DNA of 53,931 nucleotides from G963674685 sp964591275 (lineage in GTDB: Bacteria > Lernaellota > Lernaellaia > JACKCT01): the NCBI GenBank assembly GCA_964591275.1, contig CAZQAE010000035.1, forward strand, positions 1 through 53,931, written 5' to 3'. The translations under genes were made by a program, and so were the position numbers. Each line of letters starts with the position of its first letter. Position 1 is the stretch's first letter. Shown piece after piece: positions 1 through 8,493 of the stretch. The notes under the pieces were generated by a model. The model was not told the origin of the DNA and made no database searches. It worked only from the letters and a program-made list of their open reading frames with translations.

Positions 1-58
1 CGGCAGAGCCTGTTCGAGTCACACCGCCAGAGGCGGTGGTTTACCGATTTAATTAAGG

Positions 59-103
59 CAAACGGCGGCTCCATTTTGCGAAATGGGACCGCCGCTTGTT
101 TTT
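59..103 (+). terminator. Rho-independent terminator
   Basis: A long GC-rich hairpin: CGGCGG (63-68) pairs with CCGCCG (89-94), the inner arm TCCATTT (70-76) pairs with AAATGGGA (81-88), and the outer CAA (59-61) pairs with TTG (96-98). A run of five T follows immediately on the plus strand. It lies 40 bases before the first gene, so it probably ends a plus-strand transcript that enters from outside the window and insulates the glycosyltransferase operon. A smaller 7-base-pair hairpin, CACCGCC/GGCGGTG (22-28 with 32-38), precedes it. Confidence 0.8.
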
Positions 104-142
104 GGTCTTTCCCGATGACAAAATGCACGCTAGTTTGTTGAA

Positions 143-883
143 ATGAACGTTGAAGACACAGTGGAAATTTCCATTATCATTCCAGTTTACAACGAGCAGG
201 GAAACCTTCCCTTTCTTTTCGATGAACTGAAAGGACTGACCGAAATAATAACCGTTGCTTTTGAGGTTATTGCCGTTGATGATTGCAGCAACGACGGGAG
301 TCGCGAAATCCTCGACGAAGCATCGCGACAACTCCCCTTCCTCCAGGTCACCGCAACCAAAGCCAATTTGGGCATGGGCGCCGCCATTATCAGAGGCGTC
401 GCCATTTCCAAAGGCCGCTACATTTTTTGGGCTATGGCGGATCTTTCCGACAGACTCTCCGACATCATCGCAACCCACGAAAAACTCCGGGAAGGATTCG
501 ATCTTGTTGTCGCATCCAGAGCCATGCAAGGCGGAAGTTACGGGGGGCTTTTGGGATGGAAGTCATTTCTTTCCCACTCATACTCATGGTTCGCCTCACG
601 GCTTTTCGGCATTCCCATAGGCGACGTCACCAACGCATTCAGGGGCATGAAGCGAGAACTGTTTTTCGCGTTGGAACTGAAAAGCCAGGATTTCACGCTT
701 TCCCCGGAGATGACGCTCAAAGCCCATCGCCACGGCGCAAAAATCACGGAAATACCAACGGTATATCGCTATCGCCAAACCGGAATCAGCAGTTTCAAAG
801 TCATGAAAATGGGCATTCAATACGCCTCGCTTTTTGCATTGCGCTTCCTTCCAGCGCCAAAGGAGACGGACGACGATCTATGA
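143..883 (+). CDS. Family 2 glycosyltransferase (dolichol-phosphate mannosyltransferase-like)
   Basis: A 246-residue GT-A fold glycosyltransferase that transfers a sugar from a nucleotide donor, in this subfamily often to a polyprenyl phosphate. Visible motifs are the N-terminal PVYNE (14-18), DDCSNDGS (46-53) and MADLSD (98-103) where the DxD-type donor/metal motif is expected. There is no obvious C-terminal transmembrane pair, so it is the short, soluble or peripheral DPM1-like type. The Shine-Dalgarno sequence ahead of the ATG at 143 is weak. Its TGA overlaps the ATG of the radical SAM gene (ATGA at 880-883), which implies translational coupling. The acceptor and sugar cannot be read from sequence; the downstream GT-C-like protein (5823-7742) could use a lipid-linked sugar made here, which is inference. 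Confidence 0.88.
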   Translation: MNVEDTVEISIIIPVYNEQGNLPFLFDELKGLTEIITVAFEVIAVDDCSNDGSREILDEASRQLPFLQVTATKANLGMGAAIIRGVAISKGRYIFWAMADLSDRLSDIIATHEKLREGFDLVVASRAMQGGSYGGLLGWKSFLSHSYSWFASRLFGIPIGDVTNAFRGMKRELFFALELKSQDFTLSPEMTLKAHRHGAKITEIPTVYRYRQTGISSFKVMKMGIQYASLFALRFLPAPKETDDDL

Positions 884-2325
884 AAATTCTTCTTCTCGCG
901 CCTCCCTGGGGCGAATTGTACGGAAGCTACCGTCGTCTCACGCGATCCCTGAATCTGAATCCCCCGCTCAATTTGGCTTATCTTGCCGCTTCTTTGATCG
1001 AAGCCGGGCATAAGGTCAAAATCCTGGACCTTGAATTTTATCCACGAACCCGCGCTGTCATTGAACAAACCTATTTGGAATTCGGCCCGGATATCACCGG
1101 CATTACGACCACATCGCCCGTCTTCCCGGCCGTCTCACGCATCGCCGAAATCTTGAGTGATCTTGGGTCACGCGTCATTTTGGGCGGCCCACATGTATCT
1201 CTGATGAGGGCGCAAATCTTCACGGACTGCCCGAAAGTGGACTTTCTTTTGGCCGGAGAGGCAGAAAAAACGCTTCCGCGCCTGCTCGATCAGATCGTCA
1301 ACGGAACCGAGCCGGACGTTGAAGGCCTGGTCTTGCGTGGCGAAACCGACCACGAAAAGGATAAATTGCCGCCTCTGGTTGATGACCTCGACGCCATACC
1401 CGATCCCGCCTATCCCGGAATCGACTTCAACCAATACACATGGAGCGTCAAAGCCAGAGGGAAGAAACCCGCCCGAACAATCACGTCAAGTCGCGGATGC
1501 CCCTATCAATGCGTGTTTTGCAGCATCAACCGTCTTACCGGCCGCAAAGTACGCTTTCGCAGCCCGGAGCGCGTCGCCCGAGAAATTGAGCAAGCCGTCT
1601 CATCGTCCCCGGTGCGCCACATCGTTTTCGTGGACGATGTCCTGACGCAAAATAAAAAACATATCCGAAAAATCGCAGAGCTTCTTGCATCGAAAAACCT
1701 CCCCGTCACCTGGGAAGGAGATACGCGCGCCGACGCAGTCGACGCGCAAACGCTCAAACTCATGGCGCGCGCGGGGTGCACGCGCATCAATTTCGGAATC
1801 GAAAGCGGCGATGAAACAATATTGCGCGGCCTCAATAAAAAACTCGATCTGCGACAAGTGATGGAAGCGTTCCGCTGGGCCAAGGAAGCCGGAATGGACA
1901 CAAGAGGAACAGCCATGATCGGCAATCCCGGCGACACGCGCGAGACAATGAAAAAAACCGTCCGTTTTTTGAGAAACCTACACTGGCTCGACCAACCCTA
2001 CCTATCCATCGCGCAGCCCTATCCGGGTACCGAACTTCGTAGAATCGCCCTTTCAGGAGAGTCGAATCTGCGTATCATACCAACCCGTCTCGATGAAATG
2101 CGGCGATATGGCTCTGCGGTTATGCACGTGGGCGATGTATCCCCCGATGAAATGGTTCGCATACAGCGCAACGCTCTCCTTAAGCTTTATCTGACGCCAC
2201 GGAGAATTTGGTATAATATTATGCGCTCTAATATTTTTGACGGCCTCGCCATGGCCCTTGGATTTTGCATATCGCTTTTTTCATCAACCCGAAAGCAGGA
2301 AAATTCCAGCGAAGCCTTCCAATGA
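880..2325 (+). CDS. B12-binding-domain radical SAM protein
   Basis: A 481-residue cobalamin-type radical SAM enzyme. Residues about 1-135 look like the Rossmann-like B12-binding domain (MKILLLAPPW start, VILGGPHVS near 99-107), without the DxHxxG motif, as is usual in this class. The radical SAM core follows, with CPYQCVFC giving Cys207, Cys211 and Cys214 as ligands of the [4Fe-4S] cluster. The open frame continues upstream, but the ATG at 880 fits the domain start and overlaps the stop of the glycosyltransferase gene by four bases. Relatives carry out methylations or rearrangements of lipids, hopanoids and antibiotics; the substrate here is unknown. Next to two glycosyltransferase-like genes, an envelope lipid or glycan substrate is a reasonable inference. 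Confidence 0.88.
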   Translation: MKILLLAPPWGELYGSYRRLTRSLNLNPPLNLAYLAASLIEAGHKVKILDLEFYPRTRAVIEQTYLEFGPDITGITTTSPVFPAVSRIAEILSDLGSRVILGGPHVSLMRAQIFTDCPKVDFLLAGEAEKTLPRLLDQIVNGTEPDVEGLVLRGETDHEKDKLPPLVDDLDAIPDPAYPGIDFNQYTWSVKARGKKPARTITSSRGCPYQCVFCSINRLTGRKVRFRSPERVAREIEQAVSSSPVRHIVFVDDVLTQNKKHIRKIAELLASKNLPVTWEGDTRADAVDAQTLKLMARAGCTRINFGIESGDETILRGLNKKLDLRQVMEAFRWAKEAGMDTRGTAMIGNPGDTRETMKKTVRFLRNLHWLDQPYLSIAQPYPGTELRRIALSGESNLRIIPTRLDEMRRYGSAVMHVGDVSPDEMVRIQRNALLKLYLTPRRIWYNIMRSNIFDGLAMALGFCISLFSSTRKQENSSEAFQ

Positions 2326-2349
2326 ATAACAGCCGAGGCGAGTTGCACC

Positions 2350-2365
2350 GAACAGAGGCCTGTTC
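2350..2365 (+). other. Small perfect hairpin downstream of the radical SAM gene
   Basis: GAACAG (2350-2355), loop AGGC, CTGTTC (2360-2365) form a perfect six-base-pair stem 25 bases after the radical SAM stop. It is followed by TAAAA rather than a T run, so it is not a classical intrinsic terminator. It may attenuate or stabilise the mRNA between the first gene pair and the propeller genes. Confidence 0.3.
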
Positions 2366-2450
2366 TAAAATCGGCCACGAAGGGTAATACAGCGCATCAT
2401 CCAAATATTTTTTTCACTGGCGAAAAGCGCTGAAGGCAAAAAGGGAATCC

Positions 2451-4202
2451 ATGGATTACAGCGATAGCCCTCCCGCACTTCGCAACTTTTCCAATAAAGA
2501 AAAACTGCTGACCTTTCTTTTTACGCTGATGCTGATAGGTTTGCCGGCCTTTCCGAGCCTGATGCTTCACGCGGCGGCGCGGCCAAAGTATGTCATTCCC
2601 GCATTTCTCCTCATCGCCCTTGTCTCTGTGTGCCTTCAATTCACAATCCGAAAAAACAAATTTCTTGCTCTGGTCCCAGCAGTGTTTTTTTATCTCCCCG
2701 CTTTCACTTATCTGTGGTTGATTTTCATCCTTATCGCCATGGGGTCCATTCTCATACCTCTTTTTATTCTTTCGTGGTGCAGTCTCATGGCTGTTTTCTC
2801 CAAGCTTGATAAAACCGGACGCTACCTTTTTGCCCACATGTTAGGGTGCGTCATCCTCTTCTATTTCGTTCACGGCCATATTTTCGGATTCAGTCGTTAT
2901 CTTGTCGGATTTCTGTTCATTATTTACCTGCTGCTATGGGAACTTGTCAGGCGCAACAAGACGGTTCTCGCCCATTTCAGTCCACCCGCCATCGTGTGCC
3001 TAACGGCGGCCACCCTCGTTTACTGCTTCGCATTCCTGCGCTATGAGGCCCTTGATTCGAGCCAGATCGAAAAAATTATTGAGCCAAAATTCGTCCGTCT
3101 CATTCAGGCGTATTCTCCCGACTCCGAACTCATGCGCTTTATCGGTCACCAGCATATGTTTGCGACAAGATTCGGCGAATACATTTTCATCGGACCGCAC
3201 AACGGAGAAAAGAATTTTTTCCTGATTTCTGATGCAAAGCCGATGAGAAGATCGGATATCAAGCGCATCAACATAGGGGAACGCGCAGGAGATATGGCCG
3301 CCTGGCTCCCCGACGAACCGAACGCAATGCTCGTTGGGGGCGTGGGAAAGCTGTATGAACTGCGCCGCGAGCCTTTCCGGATTGAGCAGGAAATTCCGGT
3401 TCAGTCCAAGGTCATCAACTTTATTCGCATAGATCCGGAAAACGGATTCGTATTTGCCAGCCAGGACAATGCGAAAAACGTTATACGTTTCCAATTGCGT
3501 GATCTACGTCAGGTCTCTTTCACTAAACCTGTCGGTCCCTGGACCTGGTTTTTCGACGTGGCCGTAGATCCAAAAAATAAGCGATTCTACGTCTGCCCTA
3601 TAAGTTTTCACGGCGTACGCCTTTTGGAAGGCGACGCGGAGACTTTAGATTATACGCGGCAAGCGCCGCTTAACGGCGTTTTGAGTTTCCTGCTGGAAAT
3701 CGACCCGGATGGCCGTCAACTTTTCATCGGGTCGTATTTTACCGGCGAGTTGATTGTCTGCAATCTTGACGACCTGTCGATAAAAACGAAAATCCCGATG
3801 GGCATGAGCATTCGCGATCTGACTTTCGACTCCAAACGACGCAGACTCTACGCGGTCAATTATTATGCGGGAAAGATCATTGTGCTTGACGCGGATCGGC
3901 TTACGATCATCAACAGCCTGGACGTCGGATCCATCACCAGACACGCCGGGTTGTCACGCGACGGCGATGAATTGATTGTCCGCAGCAGCGCCGGCATTTT
4001 TTCCATCGACCTTGACGGGATTGAAAACCGGGAAAACGACCCATCCCTTAACATTCCAACCACCCTGTCCATCACAAAGCCGATTATTTATCATAGCGTT
4101 CGATTTCTTCTACCGCTTTTCATTCGTTTAAACGATTCGGCGCGAGACCATGACTCCGAGAAAATCATCGCGGCCACCTCCAGCGACTCGACGCCAGGAT
4201 GA
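2451..4202 (+). CDS. Membrane-anchored beta-propeller (YVTN-like) protein, paralog 1
   Basis: A 583-residue protein of no named function. Residues about 20-196 hold six or seven hydrophobic segments; the remainder (about 235-560) reads as a beta-propeller of repeated strands in the YVTN/NHL style (for example VDPKNKRFYVCPISF, DSKRRRLYAVNYYAG). The domain junction carries H-x-MFA-xx-FG-xx-I-xx-GPH near 233-250, which is repeated almost exactly in the next gene. The topology suggests an inner-membrane domain with an extracytoplasmic propeller, perhaps a binding or sensing module. Its 3' end overlaps the annotated start of the next gene by 53 bases. Two further relatives lie at 37709-41097. No catalytic residues are recognisable. 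Confidence 0.72.
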   Translation: MDYSDSPPALRNFSNKEKLLTFLFTLMLIGLPAFPSLMLHAAARPKYVIPAFLLIALVSVCLQFTIRKNKFLALVPAVFFYLPAFTYLWLIFILIAMGSILIPLFILSWCSLMAVFSKLDKTGRYLFAHMLGCVILFYFVHGHIFGFSRYLVGFLFIIYLLLWELVRRNKTVLAHFSPPAIVCLTAATLVYCFAFLRYEALDSSQIEKIIEPKFVRLIQAYSPDSELMRFIGHQHMFATRFGEYIFIGPHNGEKNFFLISDAKPMRRSDIKRINIGERAGDMAAWLPDEPNAMLVGGVGKLYELRREPFRIEQEIPVQSKVINFIRIDPENGFVFASQDNAKNVIRFQLRDLRQVSFTKPVGPWTWFFDVAVDPKNKRFYVCPISFHGVRLLEGDAETLDYTRQAPLNGVLSFLLEIDPDGRQLFIGSYFTGELIVCNLDDLSIKTKIPMGMSIRDLTFDSKRRRLYAVNYYAGKIIVLDADRLTIINSLDVGSITRHAGLSRDGDELIVRSSAGIFSIDLDGIENRENDPSLNIPTTLSITKPIIYHSVRFLLPLFIRLNDSARDHDSEKIIAATSSDSTPG

Positions 4203-5805
4203 AACATTGAAGACTCTTCACACCAGCAGACGGCCATCATTTTCCGAGTTGAGCCTTGCCGACAAAATCCTCGCCGTTGCCTTCGCTCACTTGCTATACG
4301 GTTTTCATTTTCTTCCTGAATACGGCGTTCACATCCTGCGTCAGAATCCGGTTTTCATTCCTGTTTTCATTGCCACCCTCACCGCCTTCGTCACCTTTCG
4401 GGACCGGATGAAAAAGAAACAGCGCAGATTCTATTGGTTCGCCACAGGGCTATATTATTCGATCCTGACAGCCTACCTGTCTGCTATTTTTTATCTTTCG
4501 CTCATCACATCGGACCCGTGGCTCATTGCTGTATTCTTTCTATGGGCGGCGCCGATTTTTATCTGGAAAAAATATCGGCGATTGCGACTCTTCTTCGCTA
4601 TCCACCTCATGGCTCTGGCTCCCTTGTTCTTTTGGGTCGATTCGCGCTGCCCGGACCGTTCGCCCATGATGTTTGCCTCCTATCTGCTTCTCATTGGATT
4701 AGGTTACGCCGTCCTGACGCGCAGAAAGGTTTTCGCACTTTTCGGGACTACGCCCCTTCTCTTCTTTGTATTCACCTCCGTCGCGTTTCCCACCCTATTC
4801 GCTCGAGTCCAGGGAATCGACACGGATCGACAAGCAAGGATCGTTGCACAAAAAGGCGTCGACATTCTCTATTCCTACGATCCACCCGCCTATGAAAGCA
4901 TGGGAAGTCATTATATGTTCGCGGCGCCGTTCGGTAATTCGATTCTTCTAGGACCACACGACCCAAACGAACATTTCCACCTTTTCCAGCCTGCAAGTCT
5001 CCACACGGCGCAACCACTTATTGAAAGCTTGAATATCCTCACTCGCGCCGGTGATATGGCTGCTTTTGATCCATCGACACCCGATATAATCTACGTGGGC
5101 GGATGGCAAAGTATCTTTCAACTTGGCCTCAATCCCTTTCGGATCCTCAAGAAGCTCCCACTGGAAAGCGGTCTTTTCAACATGGTCCGCGTGGATGAGC
5201 AAAAACGCTTTCTCTTCGCCAGTCAGGATCGGGGCAAAAGGATCGTCCGATTAGATTTCGACAATCTGGAAACTCCTGTCTATTCTCCATCCGTAGGGAA
5301 AGGGCGCATCACTTTCGACGTAGTCCTCGATCCCGACCGCAATAAATTTTATGCCGGAGCACTGGGTCTGGACGGTTGGCATATATTCGAAGGCGACGAA
5401 CAATCGATGGCTTTCGGACGCCACACTGTCATCCCTGATGCTTTCGGCGGCTTCATGGAGATCGACCGGTTGGGCCGCCGGCTCTTTCTGGCTTCGTGTT
5501 TCACAGGTCATTTGATTATCCTCAACCTGGACCGGATGACCATCATTGAACGTATTCCAATAAGATTGGGATACAGAAACCTGACTTTCGACGAAAAGAG
5601 ACGCTTGCTGTATGGTTCGGATTACTTCAAGGGTTTCGTAATCGTCTATGATGTGGATCAATCGAGGATAACGGGGAGGATTGAAGTCGGTCCCATCGTC
5701 CGGCATTTGCAGATGGGGCCAAAAGGAGATCGCCTCTATACCAGAACCTCCTCGGGTGTGTTCGTGATCGATATCGACGAAGCTTTAGGAACAATTGATC
5801 CATGA
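4150..5805 (+). CDS. Membrane-anchored beta-propeller protein, paralog 2
   Basis: A 551-residue paralog of the preceding gene with the same design: several hydrophobic segments in about residues 38-220, then a propeller domain from about 250. The shared junction motif (HYMFAAPFG, then GPH near 254-270) and the strand repeats FDEKRRLLYGSDYFKG and DPDRNKFYAGALGLDG align with paralog 1, so the pair probably arose by tandem duplication. The ATG at 4150 makes a 53-base overlap with paralog 1 and gives a basic, Pro-rich N-terminus; a TTG at 4207, just after the upstream stop, is a credible alternative start. Function unknown; extracytoplasmic ligand binding is an inference from the fold. Confidence 0.72.
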   Translation: MTPRKSSRPPPATRRQDETLKTLHTSRRPSFSELSLADKILAVAFAHLLYGFHFLPEYGVHILRQNPVFIPVFIATLTAFVTFRDRMKKKQRRFYWFATGLYYSILTAYLSAIFYLSLITSDPWLIAVFFLWAAPIFIWKKYRRLRLFFAIHLMALAPLFFWVDSRCPDRSPMMFASYLLLIGLGYAVLTRRKVFALFGTTPLLFFVFTSVAFPTLFARVQGIDTDRQARIVAQKGVDILYSYDPPAYESMGSHYMFAAPFGNSILLGPHDPNEHFHLFQPASLHTAQPLIESLNILTRAGDMAAFDPSTPDIIYVGGWQSIFQLGLNPFRILKKLPLESGLFNMVRVDEQKRFLFASQDRGKRIVRLDFDNLETPVYSPSVGKGRITFDVVLDPDRNKFYAGALGLDGWHIFEGDEQSMAFGRHTVIPDAFGGFMEIDRLGRRLFLASCFTGHLIILNLDRMTIIERIPIRLGYRNLTFDEKRRLLYGSDYFKGFVIVYDVDQSRITGRIEVGPIVRHLQMGPKGDRLYTRTSSGVFVIDIDEALGTIDP

Positions 5806-5822
5806 AACGATGAAAGTTGCTT

Positions 5823-7742
5823 ATGATCCCGAAAAGAGGAAATAGTCAAAAAAAATTCGGCGGCAGCCGATGGTTATTGGCCCTTCCCGTGGCCGTCTGG
5901 ATTTTCGGCGTTGTTATTTTTCTCACCCGAATCGAAATACCGGAATATTTTTCAGAAGCGCCGTTTTACCAGGAAAACTTTCCCAAGTATTTTTATCACA
6001 TTGACGCCACTGCGGCGATAATGCGAGAAACCGGATCTTTCTGGGGCTATGATCCAACCTTCGCGGCGGGAATTCCTGAAAGCCCCGGCAATGCCACTGT
6101 CGCGCATATCCTTCCCTCCCTTTTGTGCGCTGTAACCGGGCTGCCTTCGACGATCGTGCTCAAGGCTATTATCACTATATTTTTCATCGCCTTTCCCTGG
6201 TTGATCTACTCGGCGGCCCGTCGCTTCGGCCTAGCCATATCGACTTCCGCCCTCGTCATGCTCTTCGACATTGTTTTAAACCTATTCTCCATAAGGTATC
6301 GATTCATTTGGGTCTGCATGGGAATGTACTTTTCTTCCATCCCGATTCTCATTTACCTCGTCTCATACCTGTTTCCACAAAAAGTTTCAGCACGTTTCAA
6401 TCCAATAAAAACTATGTTCATTGTTGCCGCATTCGGCGTTTTGCTGGCCTATTGGCACATCCTGCAGATGATTTTGTTTTCCCTTGTCGTCGCGCTACAC
6501 GTTGCGCATTACAGAACTCATTACCTGACCTTGAAGGGATTATTGAGCCTCTTTTTCGCCATCGCTTTCATCGCAGCAGCCTCGTGGCCCTGGCTTTATC
6601 CACTCATCAAATTCCATATTACTCTCCTGCCCTTTTGGACAGAAATCCTGGAACACACAGGACTGAATTGGTTGGGACCAAAATCGCTTGTGTATTTCCT
6701 GCCCATATTCTTCCAGCCTTTGATGATATTTACTCTCGTCCTGGGGATCGCAAGCTATTTCAATAAAAACATCAAAAGGCAAAGCGGCGTATCACTGTTG
6801 TTTTTCATGTCGGTCACGATCGTGATCCTCGCCCCATTGCCTTGTCTAACTCTTGTTTCCAGCACGACCGCCTCCATGCGCTTTGTCGACATCGTTCCCT
6901 TCTGCATGCTCATCATCGCCGGTAAGTACGCAGAGTTCCTTTGGACTAATCGCCGCTTCAAGAGACTCATCTGGCTTGGAATCCTGGGCGTGCTGGCCAT
7001 CGTCATTCAGGTTCTATTGGCACAACGCGTTTCATTAACGCCCAAATTTGTGACAACGCCGCCTCCCTCCTATACCGCCTTGGAAACATGGCTGCGCGAC
7101 AATACGACGAATGAAGCCAGAATCGCCTTTGAAAGCCACGCCCATCAGGAAAATCAACCGATCGGATTTGACGCCATAGCTCTGCTGGCGCGCGATGTCC
7201 CAAGGCAATATGTGGCGATTCCCTCTCATGAATCGGCGGGTTTTATGTACCACGCATTCCTTTTCGAGGGACGCATCGGTCCGCATGACCTCGCGAAACT
7301 GACGTCCGAACAGATTTTAATGATCCTCGATGTATACAATATTGGATGGGTCGTTGCCGTCTCGAAAAAGTCAAAACAGGTCCTTGAGAATCTCCCGGAA
7401 CTCTTCGAGAACCTGCCGACTATTTCAGGATATCAAATCTATAGAGCGAAAAGGGATCACTCCTATTTTTTATCGGGAAAGGGGCGGGTTCAACCGTATC
7501 CAAATCGTCTCGTTTTACAGGACTTAGAAAAAGACAAATCCGGTCGAATCACTCTCGCCTATCACTATGAACCTTGCCTGACAGCCGAACCGAACGGGCG
7601 AATACTCAGGGAGAAAAGTCCTGTTGATTCATTCGGCTTCATCACACTTGAAACAAATAAAAGAAACCTGGAGATTTTCTGCGATACCTCTCGGGGCTAT
7701 ACGGGAGTCCCAAAGGATTTCAGGTTTAAATCCTTGAAATGA
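5823..7742 (+). CDS. Multispan membrane protein, GT-C glycosyltransferase-like
   Basis: A 639-residue integral membrane protein with about ten or more hydrophobic segments in the first 400 residues and a roughly 220-residue soluble C-terminal domain. This is the usual architecture of GT-C (PMT/ArnT/YfhO-type) enzymes, which transfer sugars from polyprenyl phosphates on the outer face of the inner membrane. The first large loop contains acidic residues (YHIDATAAIMRETG), where GT-C enzymes place their catalytic Asp. I chose the ATG at 5823, with GAAAG six bases upstream, over a TTG two codons earlier. It ends 14 bases from a convergent gene. Together with the DPM1-like gene at the start of this block it could complete a lipid-linked sugar transfer route; the assignment rests on architecture, not on a decisive motif. 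Confidence 0.62.
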   Translation: MIPKRGNSQKKFGGSRWLLALPVAVWIFGVVIFLTRIEIPEYFSEAPFYQENFPKYFYHIDATAAIMRETGSFWGYDPTFAAGIPESPGNATVAHILPSLLCAVTGLPSTIVLKAIITIFFIAFPWLIYSAARRFGLAISTSALVMLFDIVLNLFSIRYRFIWVCMGMYFSSIPILIYLVSYLFPQKVSARFNPIKTMFIVAAFGVLLAYWHILQMILFSLVVALHVAHYRTHYLTLKGLLSLFFAIAFIAAASWPWLYPLIKFHITLLPFWTEILEHTGLNWLGPKSLVYFLPIFFQPLMIFTLVLGIASYFNKNIKRQSGVSLLFFMSVTIVILAPLPCLTLVSSTTASMRFVDIVPFCMLIIAGKYAEFLWTNRRFKRLIWLGILGVLAIVIQVLLAQRVSLTPKFVTTPPPSYTALETWLRDNTTNEARIAFESHAHQENQPIGFDAIALLARDVPRQYVAIPSHESAGFMYHAFLFEGRIGPHDLAKLTSEQILMILDVYNIGWVVAVSKKSKQVLENLPELFENLPTISGYQIYRAKRDHSYFLSGKGRVQPYPNRLVLQDLEKDKSGRITLAYHYEPCLTAEPNGRILREKSPVDSFGFITLETNKRNLEIFCDTSRGYTGVPKDFRFKSLK

Positions 7743-7756
7743 CGTGGCCAATGAGG

Positions 7757-8239
7757 CTACTTCTTCTTTGTCCATTTCTCGACAACCTTGATATAATTGG
7801 GCCAGGCGTCCTTGAAACCCTTGGCAACTTTTTTCTCAATGGTTTTGCCGACGAGAGGAACACCTATCTCGGCCTGCATTTGCATGGTCACATTTGTGCC
7901 CTTGCCTTCCTTGGTCAGCAAATTCGAGCCAGTCACCTTTACCCGCGGACCATGAGAACCGTGCCAAACCCATTCACCGGTTAGCGCATCCAGGTCCCAT
8001 TTCTGATGCGAGTAGCTCTTTTCCGTTTTGCCTTTATCAATCCCCGTGACGCCCCGCGCATAATTGACGGTGTGGATTTCAAATTCATGGTGAGTCTTGT
8101 TTTTTTTCAATTCCTTGATTTCAACTTCGAGAGTATCGCGATTTAACTCCGATTCTTCGATCATCTTATAATTGCGCATGGCGGTCGCCACTTTTTTCGG
8201 CGTAGCGTCGATGAAAAACACTTGTTCCACTTTTATCAT
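7757..8239 (-). CDS. SRPBCC-superfamily (DUF2505-like) protein
   Basis: A 160-residue small soluble protein whose pattern (N-terminal MIKVEQVFFIDATPKKV, central TGEWVWHGSHGPRVKVTGSN, and C-terminal amphipathic helix GKTIEKKVAKGFKDAWPNY) fits the START/Bet v1-like helix-grip fold. Such proteins bind hydrophobic ligands or act as polyketide cyclase-like enzymes, and no substrate can be inferred. The frame is open further upstream, but the ATG at 8239 has a strong AGGAG six bases before it, which decides the start. The gene is convergent with the GT-C-like gene and divergent from the MetE-like gene, so it is probably monocistronic with its promoter in 8240-8493. Confidence 0.65.
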   Translation of the reverse strand: MIKVEQVFFIDATPKKVATAMRNYKMIEESELNRDTLEVEIKELKKNKTHHEFEIHTVNYARGVTGIDKGKTEKSYSHQKWDLDALTGEWVWHGSHGPRVKVTGSNLLTKEGKGTNVTMQMQAEIGVPLVGKTIEKKVAKGFKDAWPNYIKVVEKWTKKK

Positions 8240-8392
8240 ATAAATCTCCTTTTGATTTTGAACCCGCAATCCTGTTTTCAACTCTCCCATGCTTACACAA
8301 AAATGCACGACGCGCCAAGAAGTAGCGATTTTTTCAATCCGTCATTGTTGTTCTATTCAACTTCGTCGCCAGTTCGCCTAAAGTACCTGGAA

Positions 8393-8416
8393 GCAGGCAA
8401 GGAATTTTTGGCCTGC
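8393..8416 (+). other. Hairpin in the leader of the MetE-like gene
   Basis: GCAGGC (8393-8398) pairs with GCCTGC (8411-8416) around a 12-base loop holding a T run, 78 bases before the MetE-like start. I see no known SAM, SAH or cobalamin riboswitch consensus here. It may be a leader structure of the methyltransferase transcript. Confidence 0.3.
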
Positions 8417-8466
8417 GTGAATCATGGAGCCTGTAATTTCCCAGTACATGTTATTGGATTGAGTCA

Positions 8467-8486
8467 TTGTTCGTTGAACAAAGGAG
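8467..8486 (+). promoter_or_regulatory. Inverted repeat abutting the Shine-Dalgarno sequence of the MetE-like gene
   Basis: TTGTTC (8467-8472) and GAACAA (8476-8481) form a perfect six-base inverted repeat with a GTT spacer, and the second arm runs into AAAGGAG (8480-8486). The SD lies seven bases before a TTG codon at 8494. In DNA this could be a repressor half-site pair; in RNA, a small hairpin that limits access to the ribosome binding site. Both are inference. Confidence 0.4.
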
Positions 8487-8493
8487 TGCGACC

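Noticed and set aside
1..28. TTCGAGT-type motif like the T-loop of a tRNA at the window start
   Set aside because: The flanking bases form only two of five T-stem pairs and no acceptor end follows; a hairpin and terminator follow instead.
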